A DNA stretch of 8,314 nt from Defluviitaleaceae bacterium (GTDB lineage: Bacteria; Bacillota_A; Clostridia; Lachnospirales; WQUN01): NCBI GenBank assembly GCA_009779525.1, contig WREB01000035.1, positions 1 through 8,314 of the forward strand, read 5' to 3'. The notes below the pieces were generated by a model, which was not told the origin of the DNA, searched no databases, and was given only the letters and a program-made list of their open reading frames with translations. Position 1 is the first letter of the stretch; the number at the start of each line of letters is the position of its first letter. This document shows positions 1 through 5,848 of the stretch, in pieces. A program made the translations under genes and the position numbers.

Positions 1-500
1 GCGGCGCCGATTTCGCCGGCGTCGGCGAGCACCTTCTCCATTTCCGCGCTCAGGATGTGCTCCTTCTTGCGAAGCAGGTTTTCGAGGTAGTGCCCGTACA
101 GCTTAAGCCCCTCGCAATCGTCCATGAACCTCCGGATTGCTTCGGCGTTATCTAAGATTTCCGGCTCGACGAAAGACGCCGCCGACAAAAGCTGCGTATA
201 AAGCGTTTGCGCCATCCCCGCGAAGCCCTGGTACTTTGCGACGTTCGTGTCCTCGTGAAGCTTCATGTTGGCGTAGACGTAAAGCAGGCCCGTCTCCAAA
301 CCGGCCCCGATCATATAGTCGAGGCATAAGACAAGCGTCTCGGCGTTCCCGAGCTTCCCCCTAAATTTCCCGAAATCCTGGACGGTCGCCTTCATCGCGT
401 CGAAGCGTTCCTGCCAGCGATCGTCGCTTACGAACATATCCCCGATGCGCCATTTAAACTCGTCGGCGATTTCGCTTCTTTTTTTCAATTTTATTTCCAT
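1..500 (-). CDS. pepF: Oligoendopeptidase F (M3 family), N-terminal part, cut by window edge
   Basis: Reading leftward from the ATG at 500, an open frame of 166 codons runs off the window without a stop. It begins MEIKLKKRSEIADEFKWRIG. The pattern is that of the helical N-terminal region of PepF-type zinc oligopeptidases: an early DEFKWRIGDMF segment, then LLYVYANMKLHEDTN, then YLENLLRKKEHILSAEMEKVL near the visible end. Full family members are about 600 residues, so roughly the first quarter is present. The HExxH zinc site would lie outside the window and cannot be checked. The family is a cytoplasmic metallopeptidase cleaving short peptides; that role is known from the family, not seen here. 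A G-run about 8-12 nt upstream of the ATG is a weak ribosome binding site. The gene is divergent from the HAD gene and shares its 104-bp spacer. Confidence 0.85.
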   Translation of the reverse strand, partial: MEIKLKKRSEIADEFKWRIGDMFVSDDRWQERFDAMKATVQDFGKFRGKLGNAETLVLCLDYMIGAGLETGLLYVYANMKLHEDTNVAKYQGFAGMAQTLYTQLLSAASFVEPEILDNAEAIRRFMDDCEGLKLYGHYLENLLRKKEHILSAEMEKVLADAGEIGA

Positions 501-523
501 ATCGCAAACGCCCCCATGAATTT

Positions 524-553
524 TTGTAAAACATCCGGTCGGTATTGTATCAT
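524..553 (+). promoter_or_regulatory. Possible promoter of the HAD hydrolase gene
   Basis: TTGTAA at 524-529 and TATCAT at 548-553 are separated by 18 bp and resemble sigma-A -35 and -10 hexamers. The HAD start codon lies about 45 nt downstream of the expected start site. The -10 overlaps the minus-strand extended -10 of pepF, so the two polymerases could not occupy the site together. This rests on motif matching only. Confidence 0.35.
544..552 (-). promoter_or_regulatory. Extended -10 promoter element for pepF
   Basis: On the minus strand positions 552 to 544 read TGATACAAT, an extended -10 (TGn followed by TACAAT). A transcript from about 537 would give a leader of about 37 nt before the pepF ATG. 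No good -35 hexamer is visible 16-18 bp upstream, which is tolerated by extended -10 promoters. The identical 9-mer occurs on the plus strand in front of rpmE. It overlaps a possible plus-strand -10 for the HAD gene. Confidence 0.4.
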
Positions 554-590
554 AACGCCGAACGCATAGACCGCGCCGAGGCGCGACGCG

Positions 591-597
591 AGGGGAG
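591..597 (+). promoter_or_regulatory. Ribosome binding site fixing the HAD start at 605
   Basis: AGGGGAG lies 7 nt before the ATG at 605. The upstream in-frame ATG at 545 has no such site, lies inside the predicted promoter and adds 20 residues ahead of the conserved catalytic N-terminus. The ATG at 605 is therefore preferred. Confidence 0.7.
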
Positions 598-604
598 CGC
601 GCAA

Positions 605-1441
605 ATGGTAAAGGCGATTTTCGTGGATTTGGACGGGACGCTTCTCGACGGCGAAAAGCGGGTGACCGAAGCGACGCTCGAGGCGCTTAATAAATGCAAA
701 GAGATCGGGATAAAAATATTCGCGGCTACGGGCAGGCCGCCCACGCTAAATAAAATGTTTCCGCCGGACGAAAAGTTCATAGCGCTTTTCGACGGCGGGA
801 CCTACCACAACGGGGGCTGCGTGATCGTCGGCGAAAAACGATTTGAAACATACGTGCCCGAGGGAGTCGTCCGCGGCGTGTTCGGGCTAGCCAAAACGTA
901 CGCAAGCACGAACGTTACGCTTCAGCTCGCGGGCGACGCGCACGCGTTCTGGTATCCGCTCGAAGATTCGGCCTACCGCCAATGGGGGATAAAAAAAGAG
1001 GAGACGGTAACGATAGAGGAGGCGCTCGGGCAAAATATCGTCAAGATGATAGTCTTTCACGAAAACCTGAACGGCCCGCCAAGCGGCAAGGCGGCGGAAA
1101 TGCTCGACGCCGGGCTCCTTGCTAAGACAAAGCGGATCTGCGAAGGAAAGGCGCTGACTTTTTACAACGACGCCATCGGCACCGCGGTGACCGTGAACGC
1201 GCCGGACGCGGACAAAAAGGACGGCGTCGAGAAGATTCGCGCAAGGCTCGGGCTGGGTAAAGACGAGATCGCCGTTTTCGGCGACGACGTGAACGACGTC
1301 GGGATGCTTTCCGCCTTCCCATTAAGCTTCGCGATGGGCAACGCCGCGGACAGCGTCAAAAGCGCCGCGTGGCGCGTAATCCCGGACAACGACAGCGACG
1401 GGATCGCTCACGCGCTGCGCGAGGTGCTTCGGCTTATATAG
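605..1441 (+). CDS. Cof-type HAD-superfamily (IIB) hydrolase
   Basis: This 278-residue protein has all four haloacid dehalogenase motifs. Motif I is DLDGTLLDG with nucleophile D8 and acid/base D10. Motif II is T42 in AATGRP. Motif III lysine is K204 or K205 in the PDADKKDGVEKI segment. Motif IV is GDDVND at 226-231, which binds magnesium. The long insert between motifs II and III (about 60-190) is the position of the C2B cap that defines the Cof/YbiV-like group, and the length is normal for that group. Members are cytoplasmic Mg-dependent phosphatases acting on sugar phosphates, nucleotides or cofactors; the substrate cannot be predicted here. The start at 605 is chosen because of the AGGGGAG site 7 nt upstream and because the catalytic Asp then sits at the usual residue 8. 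It is transcribed divergently from pepF and ends 6 bp from the convergent polymerase gene. Confidence 0.9.
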   Translation: MVKAIFVDLDGTLLDGEKRVTEATLEALNKCKEIGIKIFAATGRPPTLNKMFPPDEKFIALFDGGTYHNGGCVIVGEKRFETYVPEGVVRGVFGLAKTYASTNVTLQLAGDAHAFWYPLEDSAYRQWGIKKEETVTIEEALGQNIVKMIVFHENLNGPPSGKAAEMLDAGLLAKTKRICEGKALTFYNDAIGTAVTVNAPDADKKDGVEKIRARLGLGKDEIAVFGDDVNDVGMLSAFPLSFAMGNAADSVKSAAWRVIPDNDSDGIAHALREVLRLI

Positions 1442-1447
1442 GGGCGG

Positions 1448-2686
1448 CTACCTGAAGTACGAGACGGGATGTATCACGTGGTCCTCGAGCGGGTTGACCG
1501 CCGCGAGCTTCATGTCGGTAAGCATCACCGCGCGTCTGACGCTGAAGTTGCCGTACCTTTTGCGGATCGCGTCGATGGCGCGCTCGAGGTTTTCGTGCCT
1601 GTGGACGCGCGCGAGGTCGGGCAGCATGGACATTTGCGTGACTTTGTCGTCGATGAGGTTGCTTGCGCGCACCCCGAGCGTGCGCACCGGCGTGCGGCTC
1701 CTGTTCTGCCTGTAGAGGGCCCACGCCGCCTTGAACAGCTCTTCCGAATCCTGGCACGGGTAGGGGAGCGGGGCCTGCCGCTGGTACCAGGTCATGTCGT
1801 TGCCGCGGACGCATATCTGCGCGGTCCGGCTCTTGTAGCCGTACTCGCGCAGCCTTGCGGCGACGCTTTCGGCCATCAGGTACAGCGTTATCTTGATGTC
1901 GCGCTCGGTCCTCAGGTCGTGCGGGGTCGTGCTCGAGTTGCCGACGCTCTTGATCACCGGCTGCGCGTCGAACCCGGCGACGGCGGCGGGATCCTCGCCG
2001 TTCGCGAAGACCCAGAGCACGTAGCCCCACTTGCCGAGCAGCCCGTGGAGGACGCCCGGGTCCGTGCGCGCCAGCTGGCCGATCGTGCGGATGTGGCTCC
2101 TTCTGAGGCGCTCCTTCGTGGACGCCCCGACGTACATCAGGTCCTGCACCGGAAGCGGCCAGACCGTCTGCCTGAAATCCCCGCGCGTGATTACCGTGGT
2201 CGCGTCGGGTTTTTTTATGTCGGAGCCGATTTTCGCGAATATCTTGTTGAACGACACCCCGACCGAAAGGGTCAGGCGCAGCTCGTCCCATACGCGCCGC
2301 CGTATTTCGTCGGCGATCTCGCGCCCGCTCCCGAAAAGGTGCAGGCTGTTGGTGACGTCGAGCCAGCACTCGTCCAGGCCGAACGCCTCCACCTGGTCGG
2401 TGTACTGCAGGAACAAGTCGCGCATTTGCGCCGCGTGCTCGAGGTAGAGGTTGTAGCGCGCGGGCACGACCCTTAGGTCCGGGCACTTCTGCCTCGCCAC
2501 AACCAGGGCCTCGCCGGTCTGCACCTTGTACTTCTTCGCTATGTCGTTTTTGGCGAGCACGATTCCGTGCCTCGCGTCCTCGTCCCCGCCGACCGCCAGC
2601 GGGACCTCCCGCAGCGCCGGGTTCATCTTCATCTCGACGCTCGCGTAGAAGCAGTTGCCGTCGGCGTGGAGTATCGTCTTTTCCAT
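1448..2686 (-). CDS. dinB: Y-family DNA polymerase (DNA polymerase IV/DinB type)
   Basis: This 412-residue protein is a translesion polymerase of the DinB group. The palm begins ILHADGNCFYASVEMKMNPAL: D9 is the first metal ligand and Y14 sits at the steric-gate position (Phe13 in E. coli DinB). The second catalytic pair is D105-E106 in FGLDECWLD. SVGVSFNKIFAKIGSDIKKPD (141-161) is the hallmark palm segment. A helix-hairpin-helix thumb follows at about 185-206, then the little finger, which holds DNA. The N-terminal ADGNCFY wording and the C-terminal NPLEDHVIHP segment resemble the DinB-like polymerases of Clostridia more than the E. coli enzyme, from memory of the family. The role is error-prone bypass of lesions. 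The ATG at 2686 has only a weak ribosome binding site. A LexA-type operator lies just upstream, so SOS control is likely. Leucine codons differ from the pilus genes (few CTT). Confidence 0.93.
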   Translation of the reverse strand: MEKTILHADGNCFYASVEMKMNPALREVPLAVGGDEDARHGIVLAKNDIAKKYKVQTGEALVVARQKCPDLRVVPARYNLYLEHAAQMRDLFLQYTDQVEAFGLDECWLDVTNSLHLFGSGREIADEIRRRVWDELRLTLSVGVSFNKIFAKIGSDIKKPDATTVITRGDFRQTVWPLPVQDLMYVGASTKERLRRSHIRTIGQLARTDPGVLHGLLGKWGYVLWVFANGEDPAAVAGFDAQPVIKSVGNSSTTPHDLRTERDIKITLYLMAESVAARLREYGYKSRTAQICVRGNDMTWYQRQAPLPYPCQDSEELFKAAWALYRQNRSRTPVRTLGVRASNLIDDKVTQMSMLPDLARVHRHENLERAIDAIRKRYGNFSVRRAVMLTDMKLAAVNPLEDHVIHPVSYFR

Positions 2687-2704
2687 GGCCTGACCGTCCG
2701 TTAT

Positions 2705-2718
2705 CGAACATATGGTCG
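2705..2718. promoter_or_regulatory. LexA (SOS) operator at the dinB promoter
   Basis: CGAACATATGGTCG matches the Bacillus/Clostridium LexA box (GAAC-N4-GTTC core, here GAAC-ATAT-GGTC) with one mismatch. The flanks extend it to an 18-bp near-palindrome at 2703-2720 with one mismatched pair. It lies 18 nt upstream of the dinB ATG and covers the transcription start predicted from the -10 at 2723-2728 (about 2716), a position suited to repression. Known biology: LexA represses translesion polymerase genes until RecA-stimulated self-cleavage. Confidence 0.8.
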
Positions 2719-2722
2719 ATAC

Positions 2723-2750
2723 ATTATAATTCGAACAAACATTTTGACAA
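2723..2750 (-). promoter_or_regulatory. Promoter of dinB
   Basis: On the minus strand TTGTCA (2750-2745) is followed after 16 bp by a perfect TATAAT (2728-2723). The predicted start is near 2716, giving a leader of about 30 nt. The LexA operator at 2705-2718 overlaps that start, and a weaker LexA-like half-match lies between the two hexamers. Confidence 0.7.
2732..2745. promoter_or_regulatory. Possible second, weaker LexA box
   Basis: CGAACAAACATTTT keeps an intact GAAC left half, but its right half is ATTT instead of GTTC. Its centre is 27 bp from that of the strong operator and lies between the -35 and -10 of dinB. It may be a low-affinity accessory site, or chance in an AT-rich stretch. 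Confidence 0.3.
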
Positions 2751-2801
2751 GGCCTGCGGCGAAAAATATTTCCGGCGGAGCGCCGCGCGAAAAAAATAAG
2801 T

Positions 2802-2830
2802 TTGTGCCGATTCGCCGCATGTGATACAAT
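2802..2830 (+). promoter_or_regulatory. Promoter of the rpmE-pilus operon
   Basis: TTGTGC (2802-2807), a 17-bp spacer and TACAAT (2825-2830) form a sigma-A-like promoter, strengthened by TGA directly before the -10 (extended -10). The expected start near 2837 leaves a leader of about 69 nt before rpmE. The TGATACAAT 9-mer is the same as that facing pepF. Confidence 0.6.
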
Positions 2831-2837
2831 CCCAATT

Positions 2838-2880
2838 CGCCGCGCTTTTGGCGCGCGGCGCGCGGCGGCCTTCCGGGCCG
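2838..2880 (+). promoter_or_regulatory. Structured 5' leader of rpmE (two hairpins)
   Basis: Two inverted repeats lie at the start of the predicted transcript. CGCCGCGC (2838-2845) pairs with GCGCGGCG (2853-2860) over a 7-nt loop, and CGGCC (2866-2870) pairs with GGCCG (2876-2880) over TTCCG. No U-run follows, so they are not an intrinsic terminator. L31 genes of several phyla, Firmicutes included, are reported to carry autoregulatory leader RNAs. Whether this leader belongs to such a class is untested. Confidence 0.4.
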
Positions 2881-2905
2881 ATCAAAACAGAAGGGATGGT
2901 GAATC

Positions 2906-3109
2906 ATGAAAGCGGCTATCCATCCGAAATACTTTCAGGCGAAGGTAAGATGCAACTGCGGCAACGAGTTCGAGACGGGCTCGACGAAGAAGGACATACA
3001 CGTCGAAGTTTGTTCGAAGTGCCATCCTTTTTACACCGGAAGCCAGAAAATGCTCGTCGATTCCGGCGGGCGCGTCGAAAGGTTCAAGAAGAAATACGGA
3101 ATGAACTGA
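2906..3109 (+). CDS. rpmE: 50S ribosomal protein L31 (bL31), zinc-binding type
   Basis: The 67-residue product, starting [21 protein letters not shown], is a full-length bL31. It has the zinc-site cysteines C16 and C18 (CNC) and C36 and C39 (CSKC), marking the C+ form rather than the zinc-free YtiA/RpmE2 form. The conserved HPFYTG segment follows directly. bL31 bridges the ribosomal subunits on the 50S central protuberance. The ATG at 2906 follows a purine-rich AAGGGATGGTG at 2891-2901. Its stop codon shares one base with the start of the pilus ATPase gene (TGATG), so a housekeeping ribosomal gene is the first cistron of a pilus operon. Upstream are an extended -10 promoter and a leader with two hairpins, possibly for autoregulation. 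Confidence 0.96.
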   Translation: MKAAIHPKYFQAKVRCNCGNEFETGSTKKDIHVEVCSKCHPFYTGSQKMLVDSGGRVERFKKKYGMN

Positions 3110-4746
3110 TGCTTTCCGGGGCTTTGCGCGGCGAAAGGCGGTTTTCGCCCGCGGGAAGCGGCGCTTCGGCGGGCCTGAGCCTTGCGGCGCATCAGGCGGA
3201 CGACTATCCGGCGCGGTTCGGTTCGCTTTCGGAAACGCTTCGCGCCGAATTTAACATCGAAACCTGCGAACTCGCGGGCCTGGCGGTCGATGCCGATGCG
3301 GCAAAGGCGCTGGGCCTTTTTTTATGCGAAAGGCACGCGGCGATCCCTGTCAAAATGGAAAACGGCAGGCTCTTCGTCGCCATGGGGGACCCGCTCGACG
3401 CGCGGGCGATCGCCGACATCGCGGACGCGACGGGATTGTTCGTCTGGCCGCTGCTCGCGCGCGAGGACGAGATCCGCTTCCAAATAAATAAAATATTCGG
3501 CTCCGAACGTCTCGGCTCGATCGAGTCGCAGTTCATCGACGAGGAGGGGCATCGGGGCAACCGGCTAAAGAGCGACATGGCGTCCGACGCAAGGCTTAGG
3601 GACGCGCCCGCGGTGAAGCTTGTGGACTCGCTGATAGAGTCCGCCGCGATCGCCCGCGCGAGCGACATCCACATCGAGCCGGGCGAAAAAACGCTTACGG
3701 TGCGCTTCCGCGCGGACGGGCGCCTTTCGGCCGTTCAAAAGATCGACATATCGATGCACCCGAACGTCATTTCGCGCCTGAAGGTGATGGGCAACATGGA
3801 CATCGCCGAAAAGCGCGTCCCGCAGGACGGCCGGTTCACCGACGTAATCCAGGGCGAAAAGATAGAGTTCAGGCTCAGCACTCTTCCCACGATATACGGC
3901 GAAAAAGCCGCGCTCAGGCTGCTTTACGGGCGGACCGCGCGCTTTAAAAAAGAAGGGCTCGGTTTTTTCGCCGACGATTTAGAAAAACTTACCGGCTTGT
4001 TTTCGATACCGTACGGCGCGATTTTCATCACCGGCCCGACGGGATGCGGGAAATCGACCACGCTTAAGTGCTTCCTTGAGGAGCTCAACACGGGCGGGGT
4101 AAATATCGTCACGGTCGAAGACCCGGTCGAAAACCCGATACCCGGAGTCAACCACATGAACGTGGAGCCCGGCGCGGGGCTTGGCTTCGCCAATTCGCTC
4201 CGAAGCATCCTACGCCAGGACCCCGACATAATAATGGTCGGCGAAATCCGCGACGCCGAAACCGCTAGAATCGCGATACAGGCCGCGATAACGGGCCATC
4301 TCGTGCTTTCGACGCTGCATACCAACGACGCCGCGGGCGTGATGGAGCGGCTCGTGGATATGGGCATCGAGCCGTACATGGTCGCCTCCGCCCTATCGGG
4401 GATCATATCGCAAAGGCTCGTGAGGCGGCTTTGCGAAAACTGCAAGGAACAAACGCTTTTGACGCCGGAGGAGGCGCTTTTGCTTGGCGTTCCCGAAGAC
4501 GCGCCGGCATGGATCGGCAAAGGCTGCGGACGCTGCGGCGACACGGGCTATAAGGGGCGTTTCGCGGTTTACGAGTATATCCTGATGGACGAAGGCCAGC
4601 GCAGGAAGATGATAAAGAAGCCCGAACAGTTTACGGCCCGCGCGCGCCTGAGGGACGGGGCGGGGCTTCGCGGGTGCGGCGTCAGGAACGTGCGCGAAGG
4701 CAACACCTCGGCTTCCGAGATAATCCGCGCGCTTAAGGTGTACTGA
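3109..4746 (+). CDS. pilB: Type IV pilus assembly ATPase (PilB/GspE family)
   Basis: A 545-residue hexameric secretion ATPase that would power pilin extraction. Residues about 36-130 form a GspE N-terminal-type domain. Catalytic elements follow: Walker A GPTGCGKST at 309-317, Asp box VEDPVE at 336-341, Walker B IIMVGE at 374-379 and His box GHLVLSTLH at 396-404. Two CxxC pairs (C442/C445 and C473/C476) form the zinc site typical of PilB/GspE and absent from PilT. The start at 3109 is chosen because it overlaps the rpmE stop by one base (TGATG); the frame also stays open upstream through rpmE, but that reading carries no domain. The first part lacks the usual first MshEN repeat, so no canonical c-di-GMP motif is seen. 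The last third matches the family (LxxxG, then VREGNTSASEII). It couples by another TGATG to pilC. GspE of a type II system is the alternative; PilM/N/O-like neighbours favour a pilus. Confidence 0.93.
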   Translation: MLSGALRGERRFSPAGSGASAGLSLAAHQADDYPARFGSLSETLRAEFNIETCELAGLAVDADAAKALGLFLCERHAAIPVKMENGRLFVAMGDPLDARAIADIADATGLFVWPLLAREDEIRFQINKIFGSERLGSIESQFIDEEGHRGNRLKSDMASDARLRDAPAVKLVDSLIESAAIARASDIHIEPGEKTLTVRFRADGRLSAVQKIDISMHPNVISRLKVMGNMDIAEKRVPQDGRFTDVIQGEKIEFRLSTLPTIYGEKAALRLLYGRTARFKKEGLGFFADDLEKLTGLFSIPYGAIFITGPTGCGKSTTLKCFLEELNTGGVNIVTVEDPVENPIPGVNHMNVEPGAGLGFANSLRSILRQDPDIIMVGEIRDAETARIAIQAAITGHLVLSTLHTNDAAGVMERLVDMGIEPYMVASALSGIISQRLVRRLCENCKEQTLLTPEEALLLGVPEDAPAWIGKGCGRCGDTGYKGRFAVYEYILMDEGQRRKMIKKPEQFTARARLRDGAGLRGCGVRNVREGNTSASEIIRALKVY

Positions 4747-5834
4747 TGGAAGCGCGGAAAAAAAACCTCTTAAGCTCGGACTTGGGAGAGATGCTAAAGC
4801 GCGGCCGCCCGAAATTGTCGCTCAGGGATACCGCCTTGTTTAGCCGGAAGATTTCATTTATGCTTGACGCGGGAATACCGATAAAAACCGCGCTTCCGGC
4901 GCTTGTCGAAAGCGCCGGGGCAACTTCGGCAAAAACGCGCCGCGCCGTCGGCTTCGTTTATTCGGGGGTCATGCAGGGGGAATCGTTCGCCCGCGCCTGC
5001 GAGTCGTCAGGCGCGTTTCCGGATTTCGCCTGCAAGCTTCTGGCCGTGGGCGAAAAAACCGCAAAGCTCCCGAGAGTCGCGGGCCAGCTCGCCGACTATT
5101 ACGAGCGGCGGCGAAAATTTAACGACGAGCTTAAGGCGGCGCTCGCGTACCCCGCCGCGGTAACGCTTCTTATGATAGGCGTCGTCGCGCTTGCGGTGGC
5201 GTTCGTGCTCCCGGAGTACGCGCGCGTATTCGCGTCGGCGGGCGCGCGGATACCGGCGCCGACGCGGGCGCTAATGTCGGCGGCGGATTTTTTATCGAAG
5301 AATTTTTTTCAAATGTTATTGTTCGCATCCGCCGCGGCGTTAGGCCTTGCCACTTTTTCGAGGTTCGAAGCCGGACGCCTCTTTTATTCGAGGGTTAAGC
5401 TCCTTTTCCCGATCTACAGGCTCAAGGCAAACGGTAGCATCGCGCAGACGCTGCTGCTTCTGCTCGAGTCGGGGTATTCCGTGACCGAGGCGATACCGGT
5501 CTGCGCCGAATCCGCCCAAAACGAAATAATCAAGCGCGACCTGACGGTCCTTTCCTCGGGGCTTTCCGAAGGCAGCCCGTTTTGGTCGGCGCTTATAGAA
5601 ATCAAATACGTCGACCCGCTTTTTCCCGAAATGGCGCGCGTAGGCGAGGAAACCGGGCGCCTCGCCCAATCGGTAAAAAAGTGCGACGAATACTACGGCT
5701 ACGAATTGACGCACGCGATCAAACGGCTCAATAAACTGATCGAGCCGGCGATTACGGTGGCGCTCGGCTTCATGCTCGGCGCGGTGATGCTCGCCGTCAT
5801 ACTTCCCGCGTTTTCGCTGACCGGCGTTATCTAG
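4746..5834 (+). CDS. pilC: Type IV pilus inner-membrane platform protein (PilC/GspF family)
   Basis: This 362-residue polytopic membrane protein contains two GspF domains. The first (about 25-150) begins with LFSRKISFMLDAGIPIKTAL and carries VGEKTAKLPRVAGQLADYYE (101-120). The second (about 228-352) carries the corresponding VGEETGRLAQSVKKCDEYY (299-317). Membrane segments are predicted at about 137-156, 187-204 and 334-356, the standard three. It is slightly short for the family because the N-terminal cytoplasmic tail before the first domain is brief. The protein would couple the ATPase to pilin polymerisation in the membrane. Its ATG shares one base with the pilB stop, which implies translational coupling. 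Only 14 nt separate it from the pilin gene. Confidence 0.92.
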   Translation: MEARKKNLLSSDLGEMLKRGRPKLSLRDTALFSRKISFMLDAGIPIKTALPALVESAGATSAKTRRAVGFVYSGVMQGESFARACESSGAFPDFACKLLAVGEKTAKLPRVAGQLADYYERRRKFNDELKAALAYPAAVTLLMIGVVALAVAFVLPEYARVFASAGARIPAPTRALMSAADFLSKNFFQMLLFASAAALGLATFSRFEAGRLFYSRVKLLFPIYRLKANGSIAQTLLLLLESGYSVTEAIPVCAESAQNEIIKRDLTVLSSGLSEGSPFWSALIEIKYVDPLFPEMARVGEETGRLAQSVKKCDEYYGYELTHAIKRLNKLIEPAITVALGFMLGAVMLAVILPAFSLTGVI

Positions 5835-5848
5835 AAAGAAGGGTTCCG

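Noticed and set aside
545..604. N-terminal 20-residue extension of the HAD protein
   Set aside because: No ribosome binding site precedes 545, and the extension overlaps the promoter elements; AGGGGAG supports the start at 605.
1469..2476. Long plus-strand open frame (335 codons) opposite the polymerase gene
   Set aside because: It mirrors a conserved polymerase with all catalytic motifs, has no ribosome binding site or recognisable domain, and long antisense frames are expected in GC-rich DNA.
1434..2711. Second long minus-strand frame (425 codons) in another frame over the polymerase gene
   Set aside because: Its product is an Arg-, Gly- and Ala-rich composition artefact without domains; it is the out-of-frame shadow of dinB.
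2744..2772. Plus-strand TTGACA (2744-2749) with TATTTC 17 bp downstream, as another rpmE promoter
   Set aside because: The -10 matches only three of six positions, and the perfect -35 is better explained as the reverse face of the dinB -35. The extended -10 promoter at 2802-2830 is stronger.
2866..2890. Hairpin CGGCC-TTCCG-GGCCG as an intrinsic terminator
   Set aside because: No U-run follows it (the next bases are ATCAAAAC), and it lies between the promoter and the rpmE start.
2821..3108. Upstream extension of the pilB frame, adding 96 residues
   Set aside because: It would begin at the -10 element of the rpmE promoter and read through rpmE in another frame. The TGATG junction gives a better start, and the added residues match no domain.
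3204..4544. Several minus-strand open frames opposite pilB (for example 3204-3674 and 3924-4544)
   Set aside because: They are antisense shadows of conserved ATPase coding sequence, with Ser/Ala/Arg-rich products and no domains.
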